64,000 nt of DNA from Alicyclobacillus sacchari (GCF_004366795.1 NZ_SORF01000012.1:1-64000); one strand, 5' to 3'. Counted from the stretch's first letter, positions 40,607 to 50,368 are shown. The notes: a model not told the origin generated them from the letters alone. Numbers and translations are program-made.

Positions 40607-42742
40607 ATGATGAGACGGACATGGATGTGGGCTCTTGCCGTAGCTGCTACCATCGCCTTGACTGGTGGGTGTGATACACGTACTGACGGCACTGCCACGG
40701 CCATGGCGAGCGTCGTTTCCACCAAGCATACCGCGCAAACCGCAAAACAGGAAGCGGTTTCAACAACGGACCACGATAATCTTGTATTTTCGGGCAGCCC
40801 GGATGTCACAAGTACGTCTGCAACTTCCGTTGCAGTACCTGTGTTTACAGGGGGCGGTGTCGGTTACGCGGCCGTCAATGGGCAAATCATCATGACGAAA
40901 AACGGTGGATCGACATGGGCAAGGGTCGGCACCGTCGACGGGCAGGTGCAGTCCTTGGCATTTGCGAATGCTGGCGACGGTGTTGCACTCACGCGCACCG
41001 TGGTGCCGATCGCGCCAGCGAACGACGGACGCCAGCGTGTGATCGACGCCATCTATCGCACAACCGATGGCGGTCGGCAGTGGATACGCACATGGACGGC
41101 CACACGGGTGACGGTACAGTCTATGTTTCCCCAGGGATGCCAAGTCGCGCTGTTTGACCAAAACGGCTATGCCCTGATCGATGGGGTGCTCTTGCACACG
41201 GCGGACGGCGGAGCGACCTGGAGGCAAGTCACGGTTCCTGGTCAGCCGATCGACTTGAGTGCGCCGCGTGCGGATCAGTTGTGGCTGTCGATCACGACGA
41301 AACCTGCATCGGCAGATGGCGATATCAGCAAAGGCGAGATCGAACTGCTCCACTCAATTGATGGCGGGGCGCACTGGACTGTCGCAGTGCGGACAGCACC
41401 AATGCGCGTTTGGGAGGCTGTTGTGCAATTGAATCCGAGCACGGCAACCCAAGGGGTGTTTCTCGTCAAAGATCTCGACTCGTGGACAACCACCGCGTAT
41501 TGGACGACGGATGGAGGTAAGGTGTGGAAGGACGATCAGCCAAATGCGTACATGGGGCGCATCCTGCAATCGGATCCCACGTTTACAAAGGCTGCTGGTG
41601 GCGTTGCCCTTGTGGCCCTGGAGCCAGGAGCAGCGCCGTTCCCTGGTGGATTAACAGCGTTCAACACGCACACGGGCGCCATTTCGCAAGTGGTACAACT
41701 TCCTGACTGGCGCGAGGCGACGCTGACGAGCGGCCCGGATAATGCCGTGTTCGCGGCTGTATCCTTGACCAACGGCGGCATGGATCTGTATCGCAGCGCC
41801 GACGGCGGTAAGACGTGGCATGTGGTGTATCCAGCCGGCGAGCCCAACGTCGCTGTGCAATTTGTGACTCCCAAGGATGGTGTGGGCATCGGATCGGATG
41901 ATCTCGCTGGTTATATCTATACGACCGCTGATGGCGGTCACACCTGGCATACCGTTCGCATGATGAACGGTATGTTTCCGACTGCGATTGCGTACGCCAA
42001 TGCCGACACTGTTTATGTGGCCGCGGTGGAGCTACCGAATCATGGGAGCGAGCAAGGGCAATTGCATATCTTGGTCAGCCATGACGGCGGCAAGACGTGG
42101 ACAGATTTGGGTCGTGGACAATTACCGCCAAGCGCTTCTGCACAACTCACCGTCGCGAACGTGCAAACGGCCCTTGCTGCCTCAGGAGACCGCTTTGCGT
42201 TGACGCTTGTGACCGCATATCCATCGGTGTCGCTGCAATCGACAAACGGCATCGCGTGGAAGCAGGTCAGTTCGCTGAGCAGCCCGCTTGGGATTGCCGC
42301 CGCTGCCTACGAGAGTCCGCTTGATTTATGGACCTCTTCGGTTGGGCAGTTGCGGCGGCCGACCAAATCGCAGCCTGGGATCTATCAGACGACACTTACT
42401 CTGACGGCGGGATCGCAGATCGAACGGCGTGTATTGCTGCCGCAGGGGTATGCCGCACTCGGGATGGACTGGTTGGGGGAGCACGGCTGGGTATTGGCGG
42501 CGAGATCGCCATTTGACGTGAATCAGGGGATGGCGATGTTTGTCACGGACAATGGCGGCCGGACGTGGAGCCATTGGCAAACGCGAAGTGGGGATAGATC
42601 CGTACCACAGCCGCTCAATGAGTACCCGTCCGGGGCCGTTTATGATTTGTCGTTTGTCAACGCCGCGGACGGGTACTTGCTCACAGCGAACGGGTTGCTC
42701 GCGACCGCTGACGGCGGTCATACGTGGCAGTATGTCAATTGA
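40607..42742 (+). CDS. Lipoprotein with Asp-box (BNR/Ycf48-like) beta-propeller
   Basis: 711 residues. Type II signal peptide with lipobox LTGGC (Cys about 22), then about ten Asp-box repeats of the form S/T-x-D-G-G-x-x-W spread over the whole chain, for example MTKNGGSTW, TTDGGRQW, SADGGKTW, TADGGHTW and TDNGGRTW. This predicts one or two beta-propellers on the outer face of the membrane. Similar Ycf48/Hcf136-like proteins help assemble membrane complexes, while sialidase-type relatives are hydrolases; no catalytic set is seen. GAGGAG before the ATG. Overlaps the convergent MFS gene by 8 bp. Confidence 0.88.
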   Translation: MMRRTWMWALAVAATIALTGGCDTRTDGTATAMASVVSTKHTAQTAKQEAVSTTDHDNLVFSGSPDVTSTSATSVAVPVFTGGGVGYAAVNGQIIMTKNGGSTWARVGTVDGQVQSLAFANAGDGVALTRTVVPIAPANDGRQRVIDAIYRTTDGGRQWIRTWTATRVTVQSMFPQGCQVALFDQNGYALIDGVLLHTADGGATWRQVTVPGQPIDLSAPRADQLWLSITTKPASADGDISKGEIELLHSIDGGAHWTVAVRTAPMRVWEAVVQLNPSTATQGVFLVKDLDSWTTTAYWTTDGGKVWKDDQPNAYMGRILQSDPTFTKAAGGVALVALEPGAAPFPGGLTAFNTHTGAISQVVQLPDWREATLTSGPDNAVFAAVSLTNGGMDLYRSADGGKTWHVVYPAGEPNVAVQFVTPKDGVGIGSDDLAGYIYTTADGGHTWHTVRMMNGMFPTAIAYANADTVYVAAVELPNHGSEQGQLHILVSHDGGKTWTDLGRGQLPPSASAQLTVANVQTALAASGDRFALTLVTAYPSVSLQSTNGIAWKQVSSLSSPLGIAAAAYESPLDLWTSSVGQLRRPTKSQPGIYQTTLTLTAGSQIERRVLLPQGYAALGMDWLGEHGWVLAARSPFDVNQGMAMFVTDNGGRTWSHWQTRSGDRSVPQPLNEYPSGAVYDLSFVNAADGYLLTANGLLATADGGHTWQYVN

Positions 42743-43961
42743 TTGCGTTGTGGCGATTCTGCGATGGCATGAGGGACTTGGGTGCGACTGCGAGAAAGCC
42801 CAGGATACCAATGAGAAGCAGGATGCTTGCAGCAGCACACACACCCGCCCAGTGCCAACGGTCAAAGACAAACGATCCAACGAACGACCCGAGCGCACCG
42901 CCAAGAAAGTACGTAACCATGTAAACCGTATTTAAACGGCTGCGTGCCGCTTCTGATAGACCGTAAATGCGCGCTTGATTCGAGACCTGTGTCGCCTGGA
43001 CACCGAGATCCATCACGACGGCGCCAACAATCAGGCCTATGAGATGTTGGCGGAACAGCCAAAGAATGAGGAATGACAGCAATGTCACGCATGTGGCTAA
43101 GCGGGACGCGTATGGAGCGGGAATGCGTGACGTGATGGATCCGGCGGCGGGGGCAATCATGGCGCCAGCCACACCTGCAAGGCCAAGCAAACCTGCCACA
43201 TCGGCCCCCAGGTGAAATGGTGGACCAGCTAGATAGAGCGAAAGTACCGTCCAGAATACGCTGAAGGCGGCGAAGGACATTGCACCAAGCAGCGAAGCGT
43301 CGCGTAAATCGGGCAGCTGCCGGATGAGCGTGAACAGAGATCGCAACAGTTGACCATAGGGCGTTTCTGCTTCAGAAGGCAACGCTGGCAGCAGCCATTG
43401 TAGAATGATCGCGAGCAATATCATGATGGCGGCTGCGATGAAATACATGGCTCGCCAGCCAAGTTGCGATCCGACGAAACCAGATAACGTCCGTGCCAGC
43501 AGGATGCCAATGAGCAGACCGCTCATGACGGTACCGACCACTTTCCCACGTTCCGCTGGCGCCGCTAGGTGTGCCGCAAACGGCACAATCATCTGGGGTA
43601 CGACGGTCGTAACGCCTACCGCGAGACTCGCTGTGTACAGCCACCCTATATTCTGTGTTGCAGCGAGGAATACGAGTGCGCAGGCCGCCGCGATCGACAT
43701 GCGAACGATGAGGCGCCGTCGCTCGTGGCTGTCGCCGAGCGGGACAAACAGGAACAAACCGCACGCGTAACCCACCTGTGTCAGCGTGGCGGCAACTCCC
43801 ACTCTCCACGACGCGGTATGAAACGACATGCGCATATCGTTGAGAAGGGGCTGACCGTAATATAAATTTGCAACGGCCAGGCCTGCGGCGATGGACATGA
43901 CAAGGATCAAACGCTTTGAAAGCACGGGTTTGCTCAGCGCAGCTGTTGATTCTGGTTGCAT
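42735..43961 (-). CDS. MFS transporter (DHA1 / YgaY-like)
   Basis: 408 residues, twelve helices. AVANLYYGQPLLNDM in helix 1 and LFLFVPLGDSHERRRLI (motif A) are characteristic of the YgaY/AraJ-like group of exporters; PQMIVPFAAHLAAPAERGKVVGTV is the central motif. Substrate unknown. ATG at 43961 has GGAGGGGAG upstream; the open frame to 44078 is not used. Convergent overlap of 8 bp with the propeller lipoprotein gene. Confidence 0.9.
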   Translation of the reverse strand: MQPESTAALSKPVLSKRLILVMSIAAGLAVANLYYGQPLLNDMRMSFHTASWRVGVAATLTQVGYACGLFLFVPLGDSHERRRLIVRMSIAAACALVFLAATQNIGWLYTASLAVGVTTVVPQMIVPFAAHLAAPAERGKVVGTVMSGLLIGILLARTLSGFVGSQLGWRAMYFIAAAIMILLAIILQWLLPALPSEAETPYGQLLRSLFTLIRQLPDLRDASLLGAMSFAAFSVFWTVLSLYLAGPPFHLGADVAGLLGLAGVAGAMIAPAAGSITSRIPAPYASRLATCVTLLSFLILWLFRQHLIGLIVGAVVMDLGVQATQVSNQARIYGLSEAARSRLNTVYMVTYFLGGALGSFVGSFVFDRWHWAGVCAAASILLLIGILGFLAVAPKSLMPSQNRHNAIN

Positions 43962-44121
43962 TAGGCGACTCCCCTCCAACTCGTAAACCTCAATATTCAC
44001 GACAGACTTCATCATACATGGGAAACGGATGGATTCAAAAAAGATATGGGCGTCTGCCCAGCCCACATGTGCCTGCAAGGAATAGGCTGATGTCGAGGAA
44101 TGAGAACAGGAGGCCTGTACC

Positions 44122-45270
44122 GTGTTGATTCACGTCGTGGAACGGGGTGACACCCTTTGGCAGCTCGCGCGCATGTATGGCGTTGCACCACAAACGATCG
44201 TTACACTCAATGGAATTTCCAATCCTGATCGACTCGTTGTCGGTCAGTCTCTCGTCATCCCAACGAATGCAGGAAGCAGTACTTCTTCAGTAAGGCGCAG
44301 TTTGGAAGCGAATGCGTATTTCGTTCAGTCCGGCGCAGCTGCGGTACAACAAGTATCAACCTTGGCACCGGCGCTGACGTATTTGTCACCGTTCAGTTAT
44401 CAGGCGCAGACTGACGGCTCCATCTCGATGCAACTAGACGATACGAGCCTCATCGAAGCAGCGCGATCGCAAGGTGTTGCACCACTTCTCGTCTTGACGA
44501 ACTGGCACGGCAACATGTTCAGCTCTGACGTCGCACACACCATTCTCACCTCGGAAGTGCTGCAAAACACCCTCATTGAGAACGTGTTGCAAATCATGGG
44601 GACGAAGGGCTACCGGGGATTGAATATCGACTTTGAGTACGTGTATCCGCAGGATCGGACGTTATACAACCAATTTTTGCAGATGGTGGTTGACCGAATG
44701 CATCGCGAAGGACTTTTCGTGTCGAGTGCCCTGGCACCCAAAACATCCGCTGCACAACAGGGGCTATTATACGAAGCGCATGATTACCCGGTGCATGGAC
44801 GTCTGTGTGACTTCGTCGTGCTGATGACATACGAGTGGGGGTGGATTGGCGGCCCGCCGATGGCGGTATCCCCGATTGATCAAATTCGGCAAGTGCTCAA
44901 TTACGCGATCACGGCAATCCCACCGGCGAAAATTCTGATGGGCGTTTCGGTGTACGGGTATGATTGGAGACTTCCCTACGTCAGCGGATCGCGCGCGGAG
45001 ACGTTGACCCCCATGCAAGCGGTCGAACGGGCGGCTGCCCACAACGTTTCAATTTTGTACGATGCAAACGCGCAAGCACCCTATTATATGTACACCGCAC
45101 CAGACCAAACACAGCACATCGTATGGTTTGAGGACCCACGCAGTTTTCAAGCCAAACTCGACTTGGTTGGTGAATACAACTTGAGGGGCATCAGCTTCTG
45201 GTCGTACCCGACCGACTTCCCTCAGGTTCCCGCACTGTTGGGCAACCGCTTCAAGGTCGTCAAGCGTTGA
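44122..45270 (+). CDS. LysM-GH18 spore cortex-lytic enzyme (SleL/YaaH-like)
   Basis: 382 residues. One LysM domain (HVVERGDTLWQLARMYGV ... LVVGQSLVIP, about 3-49) binds spore peptidoglycan, followed by a GH18 barrel with GLNIDFEYVYPQDR (catalytic Glu in the DxE part; the first Asp of the usual DxxDxDxE is Asn). It resembles N-acetylglucosaminidases that degrade cortex during germination. No signal peptide, as usual for these mother-cell-made coat enzymes. YaaH homologues often have two LysM domains; only one is present. GTG start eight bases after AGGAGG. Confidence 0.92.
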   Translation: MLIHVVERGDTLWQLARMYGVAPQTIVTLNGISNPDRLVVGQSLVIPTNAGSSTSSVRRSLEANAYFVQSGAAAVQQVSTLAPALTYLSPFSYQAQTDGSISMQLDDTSLIEAARSQGVAPLLVLTNWHGNMFSSDVAHTILTSEVLQNTLIENVLQIMGTKGYRGLNIDFEYVYPQDRTLYNQFLQMVVDRMHREGLFVSSALAPKTSAAQQGLLYEAHDYPVHGRLCDFVVLMTYEWGWIGGPPMAVSPIDQIRQVLNYAITAIPPAKILMGVSVYGYDWRLPYVSGSRAETLTPMQAVERAAAHNVSILYDANAQAPYYMYTAPDQTQHIVWFEDPRSFQAKLDLVGEYNLRGISFWSYPTDFPQVPALLGNRFKVVKR

Positions 45271-45293
45271 CCACGTTGTCTATATCATCTTGG

Positions 45294-45328
45294 AAAAGCC
45301 CGATCCCATGCCTTGGAACGGGCTTTTT
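45294..45328 (+). terminator. Terminator of the LysM-GH18 gene
   Basis: AAAAGCCCG pairs with CGGGCTTTTT around a 15-base loop. 24 bp after the stop codon. Confidence 0.85.
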
Positions 45329-45450
45329 CGGTGTGTGGAAAAGAATGTGGCAAGAGGTGTGAGCGGTTGGGGCGATTCAAGTGCATAAAGGAGAACCGTT
45401 TTAGCATACAACATGATTGCTTATCAAATGGATGCTCTTAGTTTTTCTTG

Positions 45451-45479
45451 TTGACAAACAATCAGGCGTTTGGTAAGCA
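45451..45479 (+). promoter_or_regulatory. Promoter of the sugar-binding protein operon
   Basis: TTGACA at 45451-45456, 17-bp spacing, TAAGCA at 45474-45479. The -35 box is perfect. It leaves a leader of about 160 nt that contains a cre site. Confidence 0.6.
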
Positions 45480-45588
45480 TATCTCAAGACCTCATAGATT
45501 CGACAACTTAGTGAATTTTCCGGACGGGAGGGAGAAGTCGGTTGCGGCGACGCATGGTGACGTGAGCCGCGGTTTTCTCGAGGGCTAC

Positions 45589-45603
45589 AGGAAAGCGCTT
45601 TCT
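45589..45603 (+). promoter_or_regulatory. cre site in the xylF-like operon leader
   Basis: AGGAAAGCGCTTTCT matches WTGNAANCGNWNNCW at all but one fixed position and is nearly palindromic. It lies about 105 bp after the predicted start and 47 bp before the gene, so it would act as a CcpA roadblock. Confidence 0.7.
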
Positions 45604-45649
45604 CAAATATTCATGGGCAGTTCTGAATCTGATGAGGGGGATATCGAGA

Positions 45650-46729
45650 ATGGGGAAGAAAACGTGGAGTATTCGCGCAAGCATTGCCAGCGCCGTTTTG
45701 GCGGCCAGCAGCTGCGGAGTCGGGATCGCTTTGTCGACGTCGGCGCAAGCGGCGAGCAGTGCTGCACCGAAAGTAAAAATTGCATTTTTGATGCCAGAAA
45801 CGGCAAGCTCACCGCGTTGGGAGTACGACGATAGACCCGACTTCATCGCGGAAATGAAAAAGCTAGACCCAAACGCACAGATCATCTACAACAATGCCCA
45901 AGGGTCTGAATCGACACAGTTGCAACAAGTCGAAAGCGCTATCACAAACGGTGCGCAATTGCTTGTTGTAGCGCCGGTTAACGGCTATGCGGCATCGACC
46001 ATCGTTACGGAAGCAAGTCGTGCGAAGATTCCGGTCATTTCGTACGATCGCCTGATTATGAACGCGAATGTGCAATATTATGTGTCGTTCAACAACGTTG
46101 AAGTTGGACGTCTGCAGGGCGAGTACATCGCGCAGCACACGAAGAAGGGCGGCACGGTTGTCATGCTGGATGGTGCGCCGACAGACCCAAACGCCAAGCA
46201 GTTTGCACAGGGAGCTCACCAAGTGCTCGACCCGTTGTTTAAGTCAGGCAAGCTTAAGCTCGGTTACGAGCAATACACCCAAAATTGGGATTCGGCAACC
46301 GCACAGACCGAAATGGAACAAGCTTTGACCAAGTTGAACAACAAGGTAAACGGCGTCTTGGCGGCGAACGACAACCTCGCGGGCGCGGCGATTCAGGCTC
46401 TCACCCAACAGCATATTAAGGGGATACCCGTGACTGGCCAGGACGCGACGGACGCGGGCCTGCATCGCATCTATTACGAAGGTACCCAGTCAATGACAGT
46501 TTACAAACCGATTAAGGAGGAGGCGCAGGCCGCAGCTGATCTTGCTTACGACATCCTTACGGGCAAGAAGCCAACTGGCCTCGTGAACGGATCGACCTCG
46601 AATGGGGCTGCGAAGATTCCGTCCGTTCTGTTGACGCCGATCATGGTGACGAAAGCGAATGTGGCGAGCACGGTCATCAAGGATGGCTATACCACGTGGG
46701 CCCATATTAAAAATCCAGCACAGCAGTAA
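45650..46729 (+). CDS. Sugar ABC transporter substrate-binding protein (XylF/ChvE-like)
   Basis: 359 residues. Signal peptide of about 33 residues (IRASIASAVLAASSCGVGIAL) without a good lipobox. The mature part is a periplasmic-binding type I fold: KIAFLMPETASSPRWEYDDRPDF, then VVAPVNGYAASTIV, VISYDRLIMNANVQYYVSFNN and GVLAANDNLAGAAIQAL, all close to D-xylose-binding XylF. Xylose or a related monosaccharide is the best guess. ATG at 45650 with GAGGGGG upstream; the earlier ATG at 45632 contains the ribosome site. First gene of a three-gene operon. Confidence 0.9.
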   Translation: MGKKTWSIRASIASAVLAASSCGVGIALSTSAQAASSAAPKVKIAFLMPETASSPRWEYDDRPDFIAEMKKLDPNAQIIYNNAQGSESTQLQQVESAITNGAQLLVVAPVNGYAASTIVTEASRAKIPVISYDRLIMNANVQYYVSFNNVEVGRLQGEYIAQHTKKGGTVVMLDGAPTDPNAKQFAQGAHQVLDPLFKSGKLKLGYEQYTQNWDSATAQTEMEQALTKLNNKVNGVLAANDNLAGAAIQALTQQHIKGIPVTGQDATDAGLHRIYYEGTQSMTVYKPIKEEAQAAADLAYDILTGKKPTGLVNGSTSNGAAKIPSVLLTPIMVTKANVASTVIKDGYTTWAHIKNPAQQ

Positions 46730-46806
46730 GGATAGTGTCTAATCGCAGGGACTTGGGGAGCGAGGGCTCCCCGGTCGTCCTGGTGAGATGAAGTGAGGGA
46801 TGATTT

Positions 46807-47592
46807 GTGACCGAGCTGGGTCAGACGAGCAAACACGTTCTCGAGGTGCGTGGGTTGCGCAAGCGATTTGGCGCTGTCCAAGCTCTGGACGGCGTGACGT
46901 TTTCCGTCGCGGCTGGAGAAATCGTCGCCCTAGTTGGTGACAACGGGGCCGGAAAGTCGACAACCATCAAGATGATTGCAGGCGTTGAGCAACCCGACGA
47001 AGGCGATATTGTATTTGAGGGTGAATCCGTGCGCCTGAGCAGCCCGGCTATTGCGGAGAAGCTGGGCATTCAGACTGTTTACCAGGATTTGGCACTTTGT
47101 GACAACCTAGACATTGTGTCTAATCTCTTTCTCGGCCGGGAACTGCGCCGCACGATCATACCGGGGGTGGTGCGCGTCTTAGATCGGAATGAGATGGAGC
47201 GTCGAGCCATGCCGGTTCTCAACGAATTGGGCATTCGGCTGCCGCCACTCGATACGCAAGTGGCTTCGCTCTCAGGCGGGCAGCGGCAGACGGTCGCCGT
47301 CGCCAGATCCGTCCTCTGGGGCTCCAAGCTGGTTATGCTAGACGAACCGACGGCTGCTCTTGGCGTCGTTCAGCAGCGCGCGGTTTTGGAGTTAATCCAG
47401 CGCCTCGCGCAGAGTGGAAAGGCTGTGCTGGTCATCTCCCACAACATGAACGACGTGTTTAAAATTGCGGATCGGATCGTCGTGTTGCGCTTGGGTCGGA
47501 CAGTTGCTGCGTTTGAGCGTGGAAACGTGACGCCTGAGCAGGTGGTTGCCGCCATCACAGGCGCATCGGCAGTAGAGGAGGTCACTTCCTGA
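46807..47592 (+). CDS. Sugar ABC transporter ATP-binding protein, single-domain
   Basis: 261 residues with one ABC domain: GDNGAGKSTT (Walker A, about 43-52), LSGGQRQTVAVARS (signature), KLVMLDEPTAALGV (Walker B) and ISHNMNDV (switch His). RbsA/XylG proteins of this importer class usually have two fused ABC domains of about 500 residues; this one has one, as in the FrcA type, and would act as a homodimer. GTG start with GAGGG upstream. Followed one base later by the permease gene. Confidence 0.92.
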   Translation: MTELGQTSKHVLEVRGLRKRFGAVQALDGVTFSVAAGEIVALVGDNGAGKSTTIKMIAGVEQPDEGDIVFEGESVRLSSPAIAEKLGIQTVYQDLALCDNLDIVSNLFLGRELRRTIIPGVVRVLDRNEMERRAMPVLNELGIRLPPLDTQVASLSGGQRQTVAVARSVLWGSKLVMLDEPTAALGVVQQRAVLELIQRLAQSGKAVLVISHNMNDVFKIADRIVVLRLGRTVAAFERGNVTPEQVVAAITGASAVEEVTS

Positions 47593-47593
47593 T

Positions 47594-48799
47594 ATGACGG
47601 CAAACATCGGTCAGGCTGGAAATCCACAGGCAACAGCTGCGCGTGAACGATCCCTGATGAGCCGCCTGCTCGGCGGTGAATTTCAGCAGTTGCCTGTATT
47701 CCTATCGCTAGTTCTTATTTGGATTGTTTTTGAAATCCTAAATCCTCAGTTTATAACTAGCCGTAACCTTTCCAACCTTGTTCTTCAAATGGCGGAATAC
47801 GGACTATTGGCTATTGGTGAAACACTGATCTTGTTGCTTGGCGAGATCGATTTGTCGATCGCGGCGGTCAGCGCGGTCGGTGGTGCTATCCTCGCCGAGC
47901 TGGCCGCAAACAACGTCAATCCGTACTTGGCTATTCTCGCCGGGGCTGCGAGCGGTGCCATCATCGGTCTCTTTCAAGGGTTTTGGGTGACGATTTTGCG
48001 TGTGCCTTCTTTTATCGTGACCTTGGCAGGATCACTTGGTTATCTGGGACTGCTATTTGTGTTGATTGGACAGGAAGGCACGGTTCCCATCATGAGCAAC
48101 ACCATCAATGCCATTGCAGGCAACTACTTGCCCGCTTGGTTGAGTTGGCTGTTCGTTGTGATTTCGATCGCTCTTGTCGCATGGAGCGTTTGGCGAAATA
48201 AAGCGGCCAGGCGAAGTATGGGGTTGCCTGTAAAGTCGTCGTCGACGATGTGGGTTCGCGTGATGGCCAGCGTGATCGTCATGATTTTGGTGACGGTGGT
48301 TCTCAACGCATACCAAGGGGTCCCCATTGCCGGCTTGATTTTAATCGTTTTCGTCGCAGGCTTCGCTTGGATGTCACAGAGTACGACGTTTGGCAGGCAT
48401 ATTTACGCCTTAGGTGGCAATGAAGAAGCCGCGCGGCGAGCTGGTATTAACGTGAAGGGCGTGAAAATCGCCGTTTTTACATTGGCTGGTTTGCTGGCAG
48501 CAGTGGGCGGTATCGTCGGTGCATCGCGCTTGGGGGCCGCATCGACAGCGGCCGGAGGTAGCGATTTGCTGATGGACTCCATCGCTGCAGCGGTCATCGG
48601 CGGCACCAGTTTGTTTGGTGGTCGCGGAAGCATTTGGAATGCGCTGGCTGGCGCCTTGGTCATCGGCAGCATAGAAAACGGTATGGCGCTGTTGGATGCA
48701 GGTACGAGTACGAAATATCTTGTGGAAGGCGCCATCCTGTTGTTGGCTGTCACATTTGATACCTTTACGCGGATGCGGAGGCAGAAACTCGGAAGATGA
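47594..48799 (+). CDS. Sugar ABC transporter permease (XylH/RbsC-like)
   Basis: 401 residues, about ten helices, BPD_transp_2 family. Family landmarks are RNLSNLVLQMAEYGLLAIGETLILLLGEIDLSI, YALGGNEEAARRAGI (the coupling EAA-like loop) and GGTSLFGGRGS. It forms the channel for the sugar delivered by the binding protein at 45650. Starts one base after the ATPase stop. Followed by a clear hairpin terminator. Confidence 0.93.
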   Translation: MTANIGQAGNPQATAARERSLMSRLLGGEFQQLPVFLSLVLIWIVFEILNPQFITSRNLSNLVLQMAEYGLLAIGETLILLLGEIDLSIAAVSAVGGAILAELAANNVNPYLAILAGAASGAIIGLFQGFWVTILRVPSFIVTLAGSLGYLGLLFVLIGQEGTVPIMSNTINAIAGNYLPAWLSWLFVVISIALVAWSVWRNKAARRSMGLPVKSSSTMWVRVMASVIVMILVTVVLNAYQGVPIAGLILIVFVAGFAWMSQSTTFGRHIYALGGNEEAARRAGINVKGVKIAVFTLAGLLAAVGGIVGASRLGAASTAAGGSDLLMDSIAAAVIGGTSLFGGRGSIWNALAGALVIGSIENGMALLDAGTSTKYLVEGAILLLAVTFDTFTRMRRQKLGR

Positions 48800-48815
48800 T
48801 AGTCGGGTAACAGAC

Positions 48816-48850
48816 TGTGGCCAGCTCTTTGTGGGTTGGCCACATGTTTT
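48816..48850 (+). terminator. Terminator of the xylFGH-like operon
   Basis: TGTGGCCA/TGGCCACA, 8-bp perfect stem with a 13-base loop, then TGTTTTGTC. It lies immediately before the convergent regulator stop. Confidence 0.8.
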
Positions 48851-48851
48851 G

Positions 48852-50009
48852 TCAAGCATTTGTATGCGGGCGCATCGATGGTGGTCCTGACGAGCGGCCG
48901 AGGGAGAGCTGACCGGGAAGTTCAACGGCGACAGGAACATCCCTCGGCCCGCACTGGATGAACTGCAGCAACAGTTCGGCTGCGATTCTGCCGATTTGCT
49001 CCTCTTGTTGAACGATGTGCGTGAATCTGGGTCTTTCAATCCACGATGCTGGACTGTCAAAACACGCAATGGACAATTCCTTTGGGACTCGAATTGCGTG
49101 CTTTGTACAGATATCCTCCAGCATCGTCGCAAAGACGTGCTCTGTCGCGATCACGGCGGTCATACTCGGGTGCTCTAGAACAAACTGCTCCATGTTCTCG
49201 TAGACCGCTTTTCCATCCGGTTTGTCAATGGCCCCTCCAGTTGGTAGGTTGCATAATCGTAAGTCCGGATCGAAAGAGACATGTTCGGACGCCAGTGCCG
49301 CTAAAAAACCTGCGAACCGATCCTGTAGTGACGTGGTGACTTCATCAGGCGGCGAGAGGAAGCCAATGTTCTTGTGGCCCAGGGACAGCAGGTGTTTGGT
49401 CAATTCATAGGCCGCCGCACGATTGTTCGTCGTTACAAAGGGAACAGGAATCTTATCCAGACGTTTATCGACGAGAACTATTGGAAAGTGATCCAGGTGC
49501 AGCCGTAAAATGATGTCATTATAATATTCCCCGTTGACCGGAGAAACCAGAATGCCTTTCACCCCCAATCGCAACACTCGTTGAATAGCAGCTCGTTCCG
49601 CCTCCTGTGAGTTATTGGTAAAGCTGACTACGACATTGAACCCCGCCTCTTCAAGCGTGGACATGACGCTTTTCAACAACTGGGTTCCGAACGCCGCAGA
49701 GATACCAGGCAGAATATAAGCGATCGAACCCGTATTCGAAGATTGAATATCATCCCGGATGATTTCTTCCTTGAAGGTTGATGGTAACTGGGCCACAAAG
49801 GTTCCCTTTCCAGGGTAACGGTGGATAAGGCCCTCATCTGCCAGTCGCTTCAATGCTCGGTGGACGGTGATTCGGCTGACATGAAGTTGCTCTGACAACT
49901 GTTTTTCAGTTGGAAGTTGGTCGCCGGGTGTAAACTCGTGACCCAGAATCCGATCACGCAACCAATGAACGATTTCATCTTGAAGTGGGCTACCTGCATT
50001 CATCCTCAC
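48852..50009 (-). CDS. GntR-LacI hybrid sugar regulator (AraR-type)
   Basis: 385 residues. The N-terminal 70 are a GntR winged helix (PLQDEIVHWLRDRIL, GDQLPTEKQLSEQLHVSR, TVHRALKRLADEGLIHR). The rest is a LacI/PBP1-like sugar-sensing domain (SIAYILPGISAAFGTQLLKSV, GVKGILVSPVNGEYY, LLSLGHKNIGFL, DRFAGFLAAL). This is the AraR architecture; the ligand is probably one of the sugars carried by the flanking transporters. GTG at 50009 with GAGG upstream; ATG at 50003 is possible. Divergent from the second sugar operon. Confidence 0.9.
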   Translation of the reverse strand: MRMNAGSPLQDEIVHWLRDRILGHEFTPGDQLPTEKQLSEQLHVSRITVHRALKRLADEGLIHRYPGKGTFVAQLPSTFKEEIIRDDIQSSNTGSIAYILPGISAAFGTQLLKSVMSTLEEAGFNVVVSFTNNSQEAERAAIQRVLRLGVKGILVSPVNGEYYNDIILRLHLDHFPIVLVDKRLDKIPVPFVTTNNRAAAYELTKHLLSLGHKNIGFLSPPDEVTTSLQDRFAGFLAALASEHVSFDPDLRLCNLPTGGAIDKPDGKAVYENMEQFVLEHPSMTAVIATEHVFATMLEDICTKHAIRVPKELSIACFDSPASWIERPRFTHIVQQEEQIGRIAAELLLQFIQCGPRDVPVAVELPGQLSLGRSSGPPSMRPHTNA

Positions 50010-50168
50010 ATCACATACCTCGTCTTAGAACGATTCGCCACCCGGAACACACAATTCCATCATGGTGCGATGTGTCCAAACGGTCTTGTTGGAGCCGAAG
50101 TGACAATGGCTGTCACATTTGTATGCCGTTCAGATACATTTTTATGTTTATCGCTTTCGTCTCACACC

Positions 50169-50187
50169 ATGATGCTAAGTACATCAT
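50169..50187. promoter_or_regulatory. Candidate regulator operator (inverted repeat)
   Basis: ATGATG-N7-CATCAT, perfect arms, directly 5' of the -35 box of the downstream sugar operon and in the gap shared with the GntR/LacI-type gene. Operator identity is inferred from position. Confidence 0.45.
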
Positions 50188-50191
50188 ACAC

Positions 50192-50220
50192 TTGGTATGA
50201 ACGCCGAATCTTCGTAATAC
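50192..50220 (+). promoter_or_regulatory. Promoter of the second sugar operon
   Basis: TTGGTA (50192-50197), 17-bp spacer, TAATAC (50215-50220). Confidence 0.6.
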
Positions 50221-50260
50221 ATTCGTAACACAGAAGCGGAAGGCACCTAGGGCTGCGGTC

Positions 50261-50275
50261 ATGTAAACGGTTTCT
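50261..50275 (+). promoter_or_regulatory. cre site of the second sugar operon
   Basis: ATGTAAACGGTTTCT fits WTGNAANCGNWNNCW at every fixed position. About 35 bp downstream of the predicted transcription start, a normal roadblock position for CcpA. Confidence 0.85.
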
Positions 50276-50368
50276 GTTAGTTCTGCAGGGACCGCGTGAA
50301 CTGAACAATGTGGGTAGAAGCTGCAAAGTGAACATTTACAGCACACTTTACAAAGGGAGGAATGGAAG

